From: Ruegeria sp. HKCCD8929
GTDB lineage: Bacteria > Pseudomonadota > Alphaproteobacteria > Rhodobacterales > Rhodobacteraceae
Reading direction: 5' to 3'
Length of the DNA stretch: 44,304 nt
Assembly: GCF_013031405.1 (NCBI RefSeq)
Contig: NZ_WPZY01000026.1
Coordinates: forward strand, 1-44,304
Numbering within the stretch: position 1 is the stretch's first letter; every line of letters begins with the position of its first letter. Of the stretch, positions 18,261 to 26,012 are shown piece by piece. The translations under genes and the position numbers were made by a program. Under the pieces are notes generated by a model. The model did no database searches. It saw nothing but the letters and a program-made list of their open reading frames with translations, and was not told the origin of the DNA.

Positions 18261-18521
18261 GTGCGGCGGAACTTTCTCATTATCGTCTGGGTTCAAATGA
18301 CGGTGGGCATCGTCGTCACAATTGCGGACAGTACGCAAACCAATGCGGAAGCTAAGTGGATCGGTTTAGGTTTTTCCGACTTTGGGCGCATAGACCACTC
18401 AGCCCATTTGTTTTGGTCGATGCTAAGTTCAATACCTACACTGTTTGTCATGTTTCCCACCCTTCAACCGGTATTCTTGAATTATCATAGATTTGGAAAC
18501 AGTTTACCTGAACAGAGTTGA
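18261..18521 (+). CDS. Possible small membrane protein
   Basis: This 86-residue frame starts at a GTG with AGGAG five bases upstream. It has two hydrophobic segments (FLIIVWVQMTVGIVVTIA near residue 5 and LFWSMLSSIPTLFVMFPTL near residue 50). No homologue is recognised. It could be real, but the non-ATG start and isolated setting leave doubt. Confidence 0.38.
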   Translation: MRRNFLIIVWVQMTVGIVVTIADSTQTNAEAKWIGLGFSDFGRIDHSAHLFWSMLSSIPTLFVMFPTLQPVFLNYHRFGNSLPEQS

Positions 18522-18568
18522 ATTCAACAAAAACGCGTCGTTCACACAGTGTTAAACTTGCTTGCTAG

Positions 18569-19060
18569 CTACCCGCGAGCCAGCACCAAAGGCGGGCATT
18601 GGGGGAATGAGCGGGTGTCGAACCACTTGAAGCAAGTCCCGTCCGGGTTCTGCTTGTCGCCCATGCGGATGAACGTGCCATTGGAGCCGTGCCGGATCAA
18701 CGCAGCCCGAAACGCTCTCAGGTCAATGAGTTGCCAACTATTGAGCGATTGCCCATCCGGTCCAGCGTGGCCATAGAACAGCCAGTCACCGTTGCCGTTC
18801 ACAATCTTGGACAGCTCGGTTTCGGCCCCAGAGGGCACCTTGGCGCGGATGGTGAACTGATGGGGGTAACGCTCTGCATAGCCGTAGCGCCTCACTCTCG
18901 CTGCAATGCGCATGTCCCTGGCGTCCAGCATCACGAGGTCGGTTGCTTGGAAGTGGTCGAGGGGATCAGGAGCGGCCCGAAGGATGTGAGTGCCGATGAT
19001 GCGTTTGATCTCGGGTAGGAACTGATCCGACCAATGGCGGTTATGTGCATAGCAATTCAT
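18569..19060 (-). CDS. Conserved phage/island protein of unknown function
   Basis: This 163-residue soluble protein opens with MNCYAHNRHWSDQFLPEIKR and has a central region ATDLVMLDARDMRIAARVRR followed by HQFTIRAK, GAETELSKI and GDWLFYGHA. It ends with CFKWFDTRSFPQCPPLV. This pattern recalls a protein seen repeatedly in alphaproteobacterial phages and islands. The D(x)n-DAR...RVRR segment could suit a nuclease-like fold, but no catalytic set can be shown, so I give no function. It is divergent from the XRE gene, and the shared 106-base gap carries two operators, so both genes are probably under XRE control. Confidence 0.72.
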   Translation of the reverse strand: MNCYAHNRHWSDQFLPEIKRIIGTHILRAAPDPLDHFQATDLVMLDARDMRIAARVRRYGYAERYPHQFTIRAKVPSGAETELSKIVNGNGDWLFYGHAGPDGQSLNSWQLIDLRAFRAALIRHGSNGTFIRMGDKQNPDGTCFKWFDTRSFPQCPPLVLARG

Positions 19061-19116
19061 CAGGTTTCATCCTGCTGAGAGTTTGTTGCTGTTTGTTTCT
19101 ACGGTTCAAAGAGGTA

Positions 19117-19158
19117 TGATCCCATCGGATCAATGTGGGGAATGATCCCAAAGGATCA
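19117..19158. promoter_or_regulatory. Two matching operators in the divergent XRE promoter region
   Basis: Two near-identical palindromes, TGATCC-catc-GGATCA (19117-19132) and TGATCC-caaa-GGATCA (19143-19158), are spaced 26 bp centre to centre, about 2.5 helical turns. They lie in the 106-bp gap between the minus-strand gene starting at 19060 and the XRE gene starting at 19167, ending 8 bases before its ATG. Half-sites and spacing suit a dimeric helix-turn-helix repressor, most simply the XRE protein encoded next door. Confidence 0.78.
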
Positions 19159-19166
19159 AGGGCAGT

Positions 19167-19397
19167 ATGATAGGAAATCAGATTCAGGCGGCGCGCGTCC
19201 TGATTGGCTGGACACAAGCTCAGGTCGCAGAGGCGGCAGGGGTATCGGTTCCGACCGTTAAGAGGGCGGAAGGCGCCGGACGCGTTGCTGCGTCCGCTGC
19301 GGCGGTATCGGCCATATGCACAGCGCTTGAGAACGCCGGTGTAGAGTTCATCCCTGAAAACGGCGGGGGTGTGGGGGTGAGGTTAAGCAGGGAATAG
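19167..19397 (+). CDS. XRE-family helix-turn-helix regulator
   Basis: This 76-residue DNA-binding protein is one Cro/C1-type domain: IQAARVLIGWTQAQVAEAAG, then VSVPTVKRAEG as the recognition helix, and a C-terminal part (ICTALENAGVEFIPENGGGVGVRLS) common in small phage XRE regulators. AAGGG lies six bases before the ATG. The tandem operators immediately upstream suggest that it represses its own promoter and that of the divergent 163-residue protein. It probably acts as a phage/island-type switch. Confidence 0.88.
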   Translation: MIGNQIQAARVLIGWTQAQVAEAAGVSVPTVKRAEGAGRVAASAAAVSAICTALENAGVEFIPENGGGVGVRLSRE

Positions 19398-19718
19398 GGG
19401 CGCCCAGTTGCTGAGATGTGCCTCTCCCATGTCCTTGGCGCGGAAGTACTTGGGGTAGGGAAACACGATCCACCCCCCTATGTTGGGGGGGAAGGTCGGG
19501 TAAGAATGTAGGATTCACACGGGTATTCGGCAATTAATCGCCAACAAGACAGATACTGGCTCACACGCGTTACAACGCAACATCTAGAGGTATTTCACAA
19601 TATTTTTTGTATCAATGGAAAAATTGCCATCTTGTTAACACATAGTGCTATCATTTGTAGGAACACGCGCTTATGCGGCTCATACTTACGCTTAGCGCTT
19701 TTGGGGGAGATGCTCGAC
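19398..19718. other. Intergenic, probable promoter for the small-protein/retropepsin pair
   Basis: About 320 bases without a gene. The second half is AT-rich and holds a possible promoter: TTGCCA (19624-19629) and an extended -10 TGCTATCAT (19646-19654), though the 19-bp spacer is longer than ideal. Runs of C and G around 19470-19495 are not explained. Confidence 0.35.
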
Positions 19719-19964
19719 ATGGCGACGCCTCTTGAGGTCGAAATTAAAACGTACAACGAAAAGCTCTCTGAGCTACTTGCTCACGATGGGAAGTTCGTTC
19801 TCATCAAAGATGCGGAAGTCATTGATTTCTTTGACGCCTACCAAGATGCTCTCAAGGCGGGGTATGAGAGGTTCGATGATGGAGTATTCTTGGTAAAACG
19901 TATTGCTTCATCGGAACATGTTGCATTTTTTACTCGCGACTTCGCCATCGGATGCCAAGCATAA
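19719..19964 (+). CDS. Small protein of unknown function, DUF5678-like
   Basis: This 81-residue protein reads LLAHDGKFVLIKDAEVIDFFDAYQ, then ALKAGYERFDDGVFLVKRI and HVAFFTRDF, a strand-helix-strand pattern like the DUF5678 small domains. I chose the ATG at 19719 because GGGGGAG ends nine bases before it; an ATG at 19710 directly abuts that purine run. It overlaps the next gene by 13 bases, so the two are translationally coupled. Pairs of such a small protein with a retropepsin-like protease appear to recur in proteobacteria (from memory, not checked). It may be a partner or substrate of the protease. Confidence 0.68.
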   Translation: MATPLEVEIKTYNEKLSELLAHDGKFVLIKDAEVIDFFDAYQDALKAGYERFDDGVFLVKRIASSEHVAFFTRDFAIGCQA

Positions 19965-20398
19965 CGTTGAGTTTCGGGGCGACAGGCCCCCTTTTGCAGG
20001 TCATGGTTGGTCTCAGCGGTCCTCACCAGGATGCGTTAAAGAGGCAAGGCAAGACCCCGCCAACCCCTGTACTTGGAACCTTCTTGATTGACACTGGCGC
20101 TTCAGGAACTTGTGTTGATCCCGGGCTTGTTGCACCACTTGATCTGACGCCAACTGGCGCTGTGATGATTCAAACACCATCAACTAACGGACAACCTCAT
20201 TCATGCCCCCAATACGACGTCTGTCTTATCGTCCCTAACGGAACACCGGGAGTGTCGCCGATGTTCATAGAGGCGATACCTGTCATGGAAACAACACTGC
20301 GGCCTCAAGGCATCGATGGCCTAATCGGTCGAGACTTTCTTTCTTCGTGCGTCCTCGTGTGTAATGGCCCGACAGGCATAATGACACTGTGCTACTAG
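19952..20398 (+). CDS. Retropepsin-like aspartic protease domain protein
   Basis: This 148-residue protein carries the single-lobe aspartic protease signature: FLIDTGASGTCVDP with the catalytic Asp-Thr-Gly, a flap-like stretch, and the second hallmark GIDGLIGRDFLSS, the hydrophobic-hydrophobic-Gly block. Such single-domain proteases act as dimers. There is no signal peptide or membrane segment, so it is probably cytoplasmic. Its start overlaps the upstream small gene. The substrate is unknown. A GC-rich hairpin about 80 bases after the stop may end the transcript. Confidence 0.76.
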   Translation: MPSITLSFGATGPLLQVMVGLSGPHQDALKRQGKTPPTPVLGTFLIDTGASGTCVDPGLVAPLDLTPTGAVMIQTPSTNGQPHSCPQYDVCLIVPNGTPGVSPMFIEAIPVMETTLRPQGIDGLIGRDFLSSCVLVCNGPTGIMTLCY

Positions 20399-20481
20399 GA
20401 AACGGCGAATCCAGCCTTCTGCCGTTGTCATAAAACCAAATTCACGTTCGGCCCACCTGTAAATCCCTGTATTAACAGGAG

Positions 20482-20509
20482 AGACCGGCCCTGCGATTGG
20501 GGCCGGTCT
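20482..20509. terminator. GC-rich hairpin between convergent genes
   Basis: The perfect 10-bp stem AGACCGGCCC/GGGCCGGTCT with an 8-base loop lies between the retropepsin gene (plus) and the exported protein gene (minus). There is no T-tract on either side, so it may block transcription only partly. Its position suits a bidirectional terminator. Confidence 0.55.
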
Positions 20510-20534
20510 GTGCTGCTAACACTGCAGGGTGGTG

Positions 20535-20894
20535 TCACGCTCTCAGCGTTTCCGCGATCCGCTCGAACATAACCCGGTCAATGCCGTAGTTCCCGCCTGC
20601 GTATTCCTGTCCGACGACGTTGTTCTCGATGGCGAACTCGATTTGAGCGGCGATGCCATCGGGTGTTTCTGCCCGGTTGGTCATGAGCTTCATTTCCAGT
20701 TCATCAAAGCGAACCTCCCACTGATAGGCCTCCGGGGTGTCCTCGGGCTGGCTCTCCCACATCACCTTTGCGTGGCGCCATTGTTCCAGCCAAGCCCGGT
20801 GGGGGTCAGTCGTGGTTGCAGCCAGTGCGGGCAAAGAGGCCGCAGGGGCGGCACACAGGGCCGTCAGGGTAGTGCGGCGGTTCATGTTCTTCAT
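20535..20894 (-). CDS. Exported phage/island-type protein, Tat-like signal
   Basis: This 119-residue protein begins MKNMNRRTTLTALCAAP, a twin-Arg-like N-terminus followed by a hydrophobic stretch and an ALA cleavage site. The mature part is helical and acidic (HRAWLEQWRHAKVMWESQ, EVRFDELEMKLMTN, GIAAQIEFAIENN). GGAGA seven bases upstream supports the start at 20894 rather than one 30 bases earlier. It starts 16 bases after the stop of the 238-residue gene, so they form a two-gene operon. Similar small proteins are common in rhodobacterial prophages and islands; no function is known. Confidence 0.66.
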   Translation of the reverse strand: MKNMNRRTTLTALCAAPAASLPALAATTTDPHRAWLEQWRHAKVMWESQPEDTPEAYQWEVRFDELEMKLMTNRAETPDGIAAQIEFAIENNVVGQEYAGGNYGIDRVMFERIAETLRA

Positions 20895-20910
20895 GGGAGT
20901 GTCTCCTTTC

Positions 20911-21627
20911 TCAGGCGCGCTCAAGCAGCTTGTTTGCGTCAGAAACCAAGCCGTCTATCTGGACATCGCACCAGACGCCGCGCACGCGGTGGGTAACTGC
21001 GACCTTCACGGCCAGATCCTCGCCGCAACGGGCTTCAAGGTCGGTGATTTCATCCTCGATGGCCGTCAGACGGTCATAGGCAGGTTCAATCACCCGTACT
21101 TCAAAATCCTTGTCAGCGGGGCAAGGGTTCTGCCCTGCCGCCTCGGATATGGCACACAGGCGTGCAGCTTCATTGTTCGCGGCATTGACCTCGGCCACAG
21201 CTTCGACCCACCCGCATGTTATTGCCGGTCCATCAGGTAGAGGCATCGTGCCAATCTGCCGAAACCCAACCATTTGCATCAACCATAGATTGGGCCATGT
21301 GGTGGGTGTAACGGTTGTGATGTACTCGGGTTTCTCAGAGTCCCAGAAAGCGCTCAGAGCGGTTTTCAACTCTTCGTCCGGGCACCAGTTTTCATCATCA
21401 ACTGCGCCCGCAAAGAACACCTGCATTTGCCAGACGTTCTCCAAAACACTCAGTGTGAATACAGCCGTGGTGTCATTGGCTCGCCAGTATTGAACGTGGC
21501 CGCTGTGGATCAGAGCCGCAGCATCCCCGGCCAGTTCTTCAAGCTCATCCGGGCCAAGCTCATCGACCGGTGAAAGCCGTTCTGCCTTCGCTTTGACGTC
21601 CTGCTTATTGTCCTGCCCACTTTCCAC
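20911..21627 (-). CDS. Protein of unknown function with a possible GNAT-like N-terminal half
   Basis: This 238-residue soluble protein has an N-terminal half with segments recalling acetyltransferase-like folds (TTAVFTLSVLENVWQMQVFF, then TVTPTTWPNLWLMQMVGFRQIG, like the last strand-helix of GNAT enzymes). The C-terminal half is a helical region typical of phage proteins (AANNEAARLCAISEA, IEPAYDRLTAIEDEITDLEAR). The acetyl-CoA loop cannot be identified, so enzymatic function is doubtful. It is first in a small minus-strand operon. Confidence 0.6.
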   Translation of the reverse strand: MESGQDNKQDVKAKAERLSPVDELGPDELEELAGDAAALIHSGHVQYWRANDTTAVFTLSVLENVWQMQVFFAGAVDDENWCPDEELKTALSAFWDSEKPEYITTVTPTTWPNLWLMQMVGFRQIGTMPLPDGPAITCGWVEAVAEVNAANNEAARLCAISEAAGQNPCPADKDFEVRVIEPAYDRLTAIEDEITDLEARCGEDLAVKVAVTHRVRGVWCDVQIDGLVSDANKLLERA

Positions 21628-21963
21628 TTTCTGCCCCTAATTTTGTTATGCAGGAAGGTATCATATTACCCCATATTGAGCAACAGAAATGAGGGAACAT
21701 TTGTGAACAAAAAAGTGCTTGCGCGCACTACCCTATTGCGGCTTTAACGCCAGCACCCACCTTGTGAGAATGTTGAGAGTGTCCATGGTTATCATCAGCC
21801 GAAAGGTTGCCCGTTATCTCCCGCCCGAAAGCATGTTTTTCGTGCTTCTCATCGCCGCCTCTGCATAAGCTGGCGGAAATCAGGTCCGAGGCGCGGGCAC
21901 GATCGTGTCCTCCGGCTTCCCCTGTTAGACCACAAGCCGTAAGCAGGTAGACAGGAGGCTAGA
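21628..21963. other. Intergenic region with divergent promoters
   Basis: About 336 bases between divergent genes. A short dyad AGTGC-ttgcgc-GCACT lies at 21714-21729. A strong ribosome site (AGGAGG, 21953-21958) ends the region before the next gene. No coding sequence is supported. Confidence 0.45.
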
Positions 21964-22188
21964 ATGGCAAAGAATCGTCGCTCGTTGCTTGATGTATTCA
22001 ACGTCCAGTCGGCTTTCTTCATACCGGTCTGGCGGCGGGCTCTTGTTGTTACCGCATGTGTTTTATGGGCGATTGTGGAGCTGGCGAATGGCAACCCGTT
22101 CTGGGCTGTTCTGTTCGGCGCAATAGCGGCTTACTGTGCGCATCAGTTCTTCATTGTTTTCAATCCGGTTGACAAAGAAGACCAGTAA
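21964..22188 (+). CDS. Small membrane protein of unknown function
   Basis: This 74-residue protein has a strong AGGAGG ribosome site five bases before the ATG. It reads FNVQSAFFIPVWRRALVVTA, then two hydrophobic helices (VVTACVLWAIVELA and FWAVLFGAIAAYCAHQFF) and an acidic tail. It is a typical two-helix inner-membrane protein; related small proteins occur in Rhodobacteraceae genomes. The function is unknown. It stands alone in the island. Confidence 0.72.
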   Translation: MAKNRRSLLDVFNVQSAFFIPVWRRALVVTACVLWAIVELANGNPFWAVLFGAIAAYCAHQFFIVFNPVDKEDQ

Positions 22189-22452
22189 GCAACGCCCTGG
22201 GTAGTGCGCGGTGTCCAGACAGCAGATTTCGGCACCTTGAGACATCGGCTGTAAAGTCTCGGCTCAGAAGGGCCGTGTATTGCAGGTGATTGGTTAGCTA
22301 AGCTGACTAATCAAATCTGTACTTTTACCGCAATGATAAATGTCCACTTTTGCTGCTTAGGTAGGGCAAGTGAATCAGCCATTTACAGGTGGAGCAAGCA
22401 TCTGAGCAGCGCTACGTTGCGGTCGAATTGAACTGATCGAAGGGGCTAAGCC

Positions 22453-23061
22453 ATGCGACGTGTCGGGGCGCTTATCTTTCCAGGTTTCGAGTTGCTTGAC
22501 CTGTTTGGGCCACTTGAGATGTTCGGGCTACTCAAAGATGACTTTGACCTCCAACTTGTTGCTGAGACTTCAGTTCCCGTCGAAAGCAACCAGCAGGTAC
22601 GCGCCAATCCGGACGCAACGATGCAAGACGCCAATCACTTTGAAGTCCTGTTTGTTCCCGGAGGCATGGGAACGCGCCGCGAAGTGAGCAATACGGCTCT
22701 TTTGGACTGGATCAAAACCGTGTCGGAACCGGCGGAGTACGTCTTGAGCGTTTGCACCGGCAGCCTGCTTCTCGCGGGCGCGGGTGTTTTGGATGGACGA
22801 CGCGCAACGACGAACAAGGCGGCATTCACCAGGATCGCTGATCAATACCCGAAGGTAGATTGGATAAAGCAAGCCCGGTGGGTCGAAGACGGCAAGTTCA
22901 TCACCTCGTCCGGCGTCTCTGCCGGGATGGATATGGCTCTGGGAGCTATTGCGCTGATGCATGGCCGCGAGACTGCCGAAATGGTCGCGATGTGGAGCGA
23001 ATACGATTGGCATCAGAACAAAGACTGGGACCCTTTTGCGGAGACCCACGGCCTCGCCTAA
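22453..23061 (+). CDS. DJ-1/PfpI family protein, isonitrile hydratase-like
   Basis: This 202-residue enzyme has the DJ-1/PfpI fold: GALIFPGFELLDLFGPLEMF at the start, VLFVPGGMGTRR near residue 66, and the nucleophile elbow LSVCTGSLLLAGAGVLDGRRAT with Cys101 and Thr102. Asp16 with Cys101-Thr102 matches the active site described for isonitrile hydratase InhA, so that reaction is possible; other members are chaperones, amidases or parts of AraC-type regulators. No AraC domain is attached. GAAGGGG precedes the start. It is a single gene, 357 bases before the protease operon. Confidence 0.85.
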   Translation: MRRVGALIFPGFELLDLFGPLEMFGLLKDDFDLQLVAETSVPVESNQQVRANPDATMQDANHFEVLFVPGGMGTRREVSNTALLDWIKTVSEPAEYVLSVCTGSLLLAGAGVLDGRRATTNKAAFTRIADQYPKVDWIKQARWVEDGKFITSSGVSAGMDMALGAIALMHGRETAEMVAMWSEYDWHQNKDWDPFAETHGLA

Positions 23062-23418
23062 TTTGGCCGAGTTTTTCACCAGTATCGACCGTTTTGGCCG
23101 GATTTTCCGAAAGCCGACTTCGGGGCAAGCACGGCTGAGTCGGCCACTGTCCGGCACTTCCGACCTTGCCAGCGTAGGGAAGGTCTGAGCGAAATCGTCA
23201 GATGACCGATGAGCCCAAATTTCTCTTCGGATGCGGAGCAGCTAACGTCCGTTTACTCTGGTCTTGAGTTAGTGCCGAGGCGCGCCGTTAAGCTTTGTCC
23301 GAGTTTTTTCTTTGACCAGCTATGATTTTTGGCCTTACGATTGGCGAGATTGATTTATGGATTTCGATACGTGAGTTTGTCTGTGTTTTGATATCCAAAT
23401 TTGTGCTCGAGATAATAG
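23062..23418. other. Intergenic region upstream of the protease operon
   Basis: About 357 bases without a recognisable gene. The first part is GC-rich and resembles decayed coding DNA; the last 120 bases before the S8 gene are AT-rich and should carry its promoter. I could not identify a clear -35/-10 pair or operator. Confidence 0.45.
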
Positions 23419-25059
23419 ATGTCTGAATACTCAATAGGCTTTAGAGAAAGATCCTATAGGTTCCGCCGAAGTGATACCTTTTTGGGAGTAAGCGCCGCTC
23501 CGGGCCAATCGCGCGCCATGGGCTTTGCCATTTCAGGTCTTGAGCGGCAATCACTAGGACAACGACGCGGACGTCTTGGCAGGTTTGAGCTTGTGCAGAT
23601 TAACGGCGAGGAAACTTCGATCGCCAAGGAGCAGCCGAGGCTGCAGGCCCAGAATGCGGTCCAGCGAACTGTGCCAGCCTATCATACGTCAGATGACGAG
23701 GTGCCCTTCATACCAGAAGGCCCGCTATATCTTCGGTTTCATCCGCACGTGCCGGATCGGGAAATAAACGCTGTGCTTGAGCGGCACAACCTGACGGTAC
23801 TTAGGGATGCGTTAGGCGGTGGAGTGAAGGTAGCCCGAGAGGGCCTGCCAGACCCCGTAGAGCTGTCAGTTGTGCTGCAAGAGGAGGAGATCGTTGAGAC
23901 AGCGGTTCCAGACTTTGTCACTTATCGGGAACTGTTGGCGTCTACTCCTCTTGACGACCTTTTTGTGCAGCAGTGGCATTTAAGAAACACTGGTTCGACC
24001 TTCGGTTTGAAAGCGGGGGCTGATATCCGTGCGGTTAAGGCATGGGAGGCATTGGGCGGATTTGGTAGTGACGCACCGATCATCGGAGTGATTGATGATG
24101 GGTTTGACCTGAACCACCCGGACTTGTCCGCTAAAGCGGTGGCGCCTTGGGACGTCAATAGCAACTCAAGCAATGTCCAGCCGCACTTCGACCCCGTACA
24201 TCCAGAAGACGGTGACTGGCACGGTACGTTTTGCACCGGGCTTGCCCTTGGACGCGTCGATGGTGGCGACATTGTTGGAATCGCGCCAAATGCGCGACTT
24301 ATGCCAGTTCGAATGGCCGCGGATCTTAGCCCAAACAGCGTTGTACGTTGCTTTACCCATATGAAGGAAAACGGGGCGTGGGTCGTCAGCTGCAGTTGGA
24401 AAGCAACACCTCTTGTCTATCCGCTTCCTCCTGAAGTCGAAGCTGCAATCTCGGATTGTGCTAACAACGGACGCGACGGAAAAGGTTCGGTGATCGTCTT
24501 CGCCGCAGGGAATTTGGGCCATGATATCAACGCAACTGATGGTTCAACACTGAACGGCTACGCGACCCACCCCGATGTCATGGCGATTTCTGGGTCGACC
24601 AGCAAGGACACGTTTTGGCGAAGCTCCGACCGCGGTCGCGAGATTGCGCTATGTGCCCCGTCCGGCGGTGGTCTTGGGGCGCGAAACATCACGTCCTCGG
24701 ATGCCGGAGGCACGTTCACGGATGCAAATGGCATCGTACACAGCCTAGGCTATGCGCCGGGGGACTACGTCGTGAACGGGCCAAGTGGCACCTCTGCCTC
24801 CTGCCCGCTTGTCTCGGGCGTGGTGGCGCTGGTGTTGGATGCAAACCCCGATCTTCGCGCCGTGGAGGTCCGCGATGTACTACGCGTCACTGCGCGGCAG
24901 ATCGGCCAAGACAGCGATTACGAAAACGGGCACTCGCCAAAATTTGGCTATGGCTGTGTGGATGCCGGCGCCGCGGTCAACCTGGCATTGGAGATGGGTG
25001 AAAACGCAGATGCGCTTATTGCAGCGCTGGAGACTGCAGGCCTGAGCCGCACAGCTTAA
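23419..25059 (+). CDS. Subtilisin-like serine protease (S8) with N-terminal prodomain, no signal peptide
   Basis: This 546-residue protein carries the S8 catalytic set: Asp226 (IIGVIDDGFD), His268 (DWHGTFCTGL), the oxyanion Asn365 (FAAGN) and Ser459 (GPSGTSASCPLVSG). Residues about 95-170 look like an inhibitory prodomain (PLYLRFHPHVPDREINAV to VPDFVTY), joined by the common DDLFVQQWHLRNTG linker. The first 90 residues are Arg-rich and unrelated to known domains. No signal peptide is visible, unusual for a subtilase, so it may act inside the cell or leave by another route. It is the first of five plus-strand genes (S8, S1, S1-like, small, M14) with short gaps. Processing of the neighbouring proteases is a likely task (inference). 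Confidence 0.9.
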   Translation: MSEYSIGFRERSYRFRRSDTFLGVSAAPGQSRAMGFAISGLERQSLGQRRGRLGRFELVQINGEETSIAKEQPRLQAQNAVQRTVPAYHTSDDEVPFIPEGPLYLRFHPHVPDREINAVLERHNLTVLRDALGGGVKVAREGLPDPVELSVVLQEEEIVETAVPDFVTYRELLASTPLDDLFVQQWHLRNTGSTFGLKAGADIRAVKAWEALGGFGSDAPIIGVIDDGFDLNHPDLSAKAVAPWDVNSNSSNVQPHFDPVHPEDGDWHGTFCTGLALGRVDGGDIVGIAPNARLMPVRMAADLSPNSVVRCFTHMKENGAWVVSCSWKATPLVYPLPPEVEAAISDCANNGRDGKGSVIVFAAGNLGHDINATDGSTLNGYATHPDVMAISGSTSKDTFWRSSDRGREIALCAPSGGGLGARNITSSDAGGTFTDANGIVHSLGYAPGDYVVNGPSGTSASCPLVSGVVALVLDANPDLRAVEVRDVLRVTARQIGQDSDYENGHSPKFGYGCVDAGAAVNLALEMGENADALIAALETAGLSRTA

Positions 25060-25111
25060 GGATTTTAGCCGAGGGGAGGAGCCCCAAGGCGCACACCAAG
25101 GGAGTAAAGTT

Positions 25112-25924
25112 ATGAAGTTTATTTCAAAATGTTCCACGATTGCCGCGGCGCTGGGCCTTGCATGCGCAGGGTCGGGCTGGGCCGAGGACGGAGCCGGGCC
25201 CGGCGCCAGCCCGCTTATCGTTGGCGGCACCCCGGTGCCGAGCATCGACGTGACGCCGTATCAAGTGGCCTTGGTCGACGACGGCACGCGCTCTCAGTTC
25301 TGTGGTGGCTCGTTAATCGCACCGGAATGGGTACTTACAGCAGCGCATTGCGTTGACAACTTCTTTGTCGGCAATGATCCAGGCAAGGTCGATGTTGTCT
25401 TGGGAACGCTGGAATACGCCAGCGGCGGCGAGCAGATCGGCGTTGTCGAGATCATCAACCACCCTGACTGGGCTGGCAGCAATCTGGACTTTGACGCGTC
25501 ACTGCTGCGGTTGGAGACTGCGGCCACTATGGGCGACATCGTTCCGGTGATCGCGACGGACGGCGACCTTGCGACGGGCGTGAATGTACGGGTCAGCGGT
25601 TGGGGCGCAACGTCGGAAGGAGGACCCGGTTCCGATACTCTGTTGATGGTTGATGTGCCCGTTGTGGACACGCCGACCTGCAACCAGCCGGAAAGCTATG
25701 ATGGAGCCATTACCCAAGCGATGTTCTGCGCGGGCTTTCGTGATGGTGGGCGAGACGCCTGCCAAGGCGATAGCGGTGGCCCCGTGGTGGGCGATGTGGG
25801 CGGCGTGATCACGCTTGTGGGAGTTGTGAGTTGGGGCCACGGCTGCGCCCGCCGATTGAAATACGGCGTCTATACCCGCGCAACCGAAATCAGCGATTGG
25901 GTCGACGAAACGCTGTCCAATTGA
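25112..25924 (+). CDS. Secreted trypsin-like serine protease (S1A) with Asp189
   Basis: This 270-residue protein has a Sec signal peptide (MKFISKCSTIAAALGLACAG..., cleaved near residue 24). The mature enzyme begins at IVGG (residues 36-39) after a short propeptide. The catalytic triad is complete: His79 (LTAAHC), Asp128 (LDFDASLLRL) and Ser221 (CQGDSGGP). Asp215 stands at chymotrypsin position 189, giving preference for cleavage after Arg or Lys. The residue before IVGG is Leu, not Arg or Lys, so the enzyme should not activate itself and probably needs another protease; the S8 protein encoded 52 bases upstream is a candidate. Disulfide positions around His and Ser are kept. It acts in the periplasm or outside the cell. 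Confidence 0.93.
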   Translation: MKFISKCSTIAAALGLACAGSGWAEDGAGPGASPLIVGGTPVPSIDVTPYQVALVDDGTRSQFCGGSLIAPEWVLTAAHCVDNFFVGNDPGKVDVVLGTLEYASGGEQIGVVEIINHPDWAGSNLDFDASLLRLETAATMGDIVPVIATDGDLATGVNVRVSGWGATSEGGPGSDTLLMVDVPVVDTPTCNQPESYDGAITQAMFCAGFRDGGRDACQGDSGGPVVGDVGGVITLVGVVSWGHGCARRLKYGVYTRATEISDWVDETLSN

Positions 25925-26012
25925 TGCACTCCGCGATCAAGGGATTGCGGTGCCCTGCCAAGGCGGCGGGGCATCGGCCCTTGCAACGGCTTGCATCACG
26001 GAGGCAAAAGTG

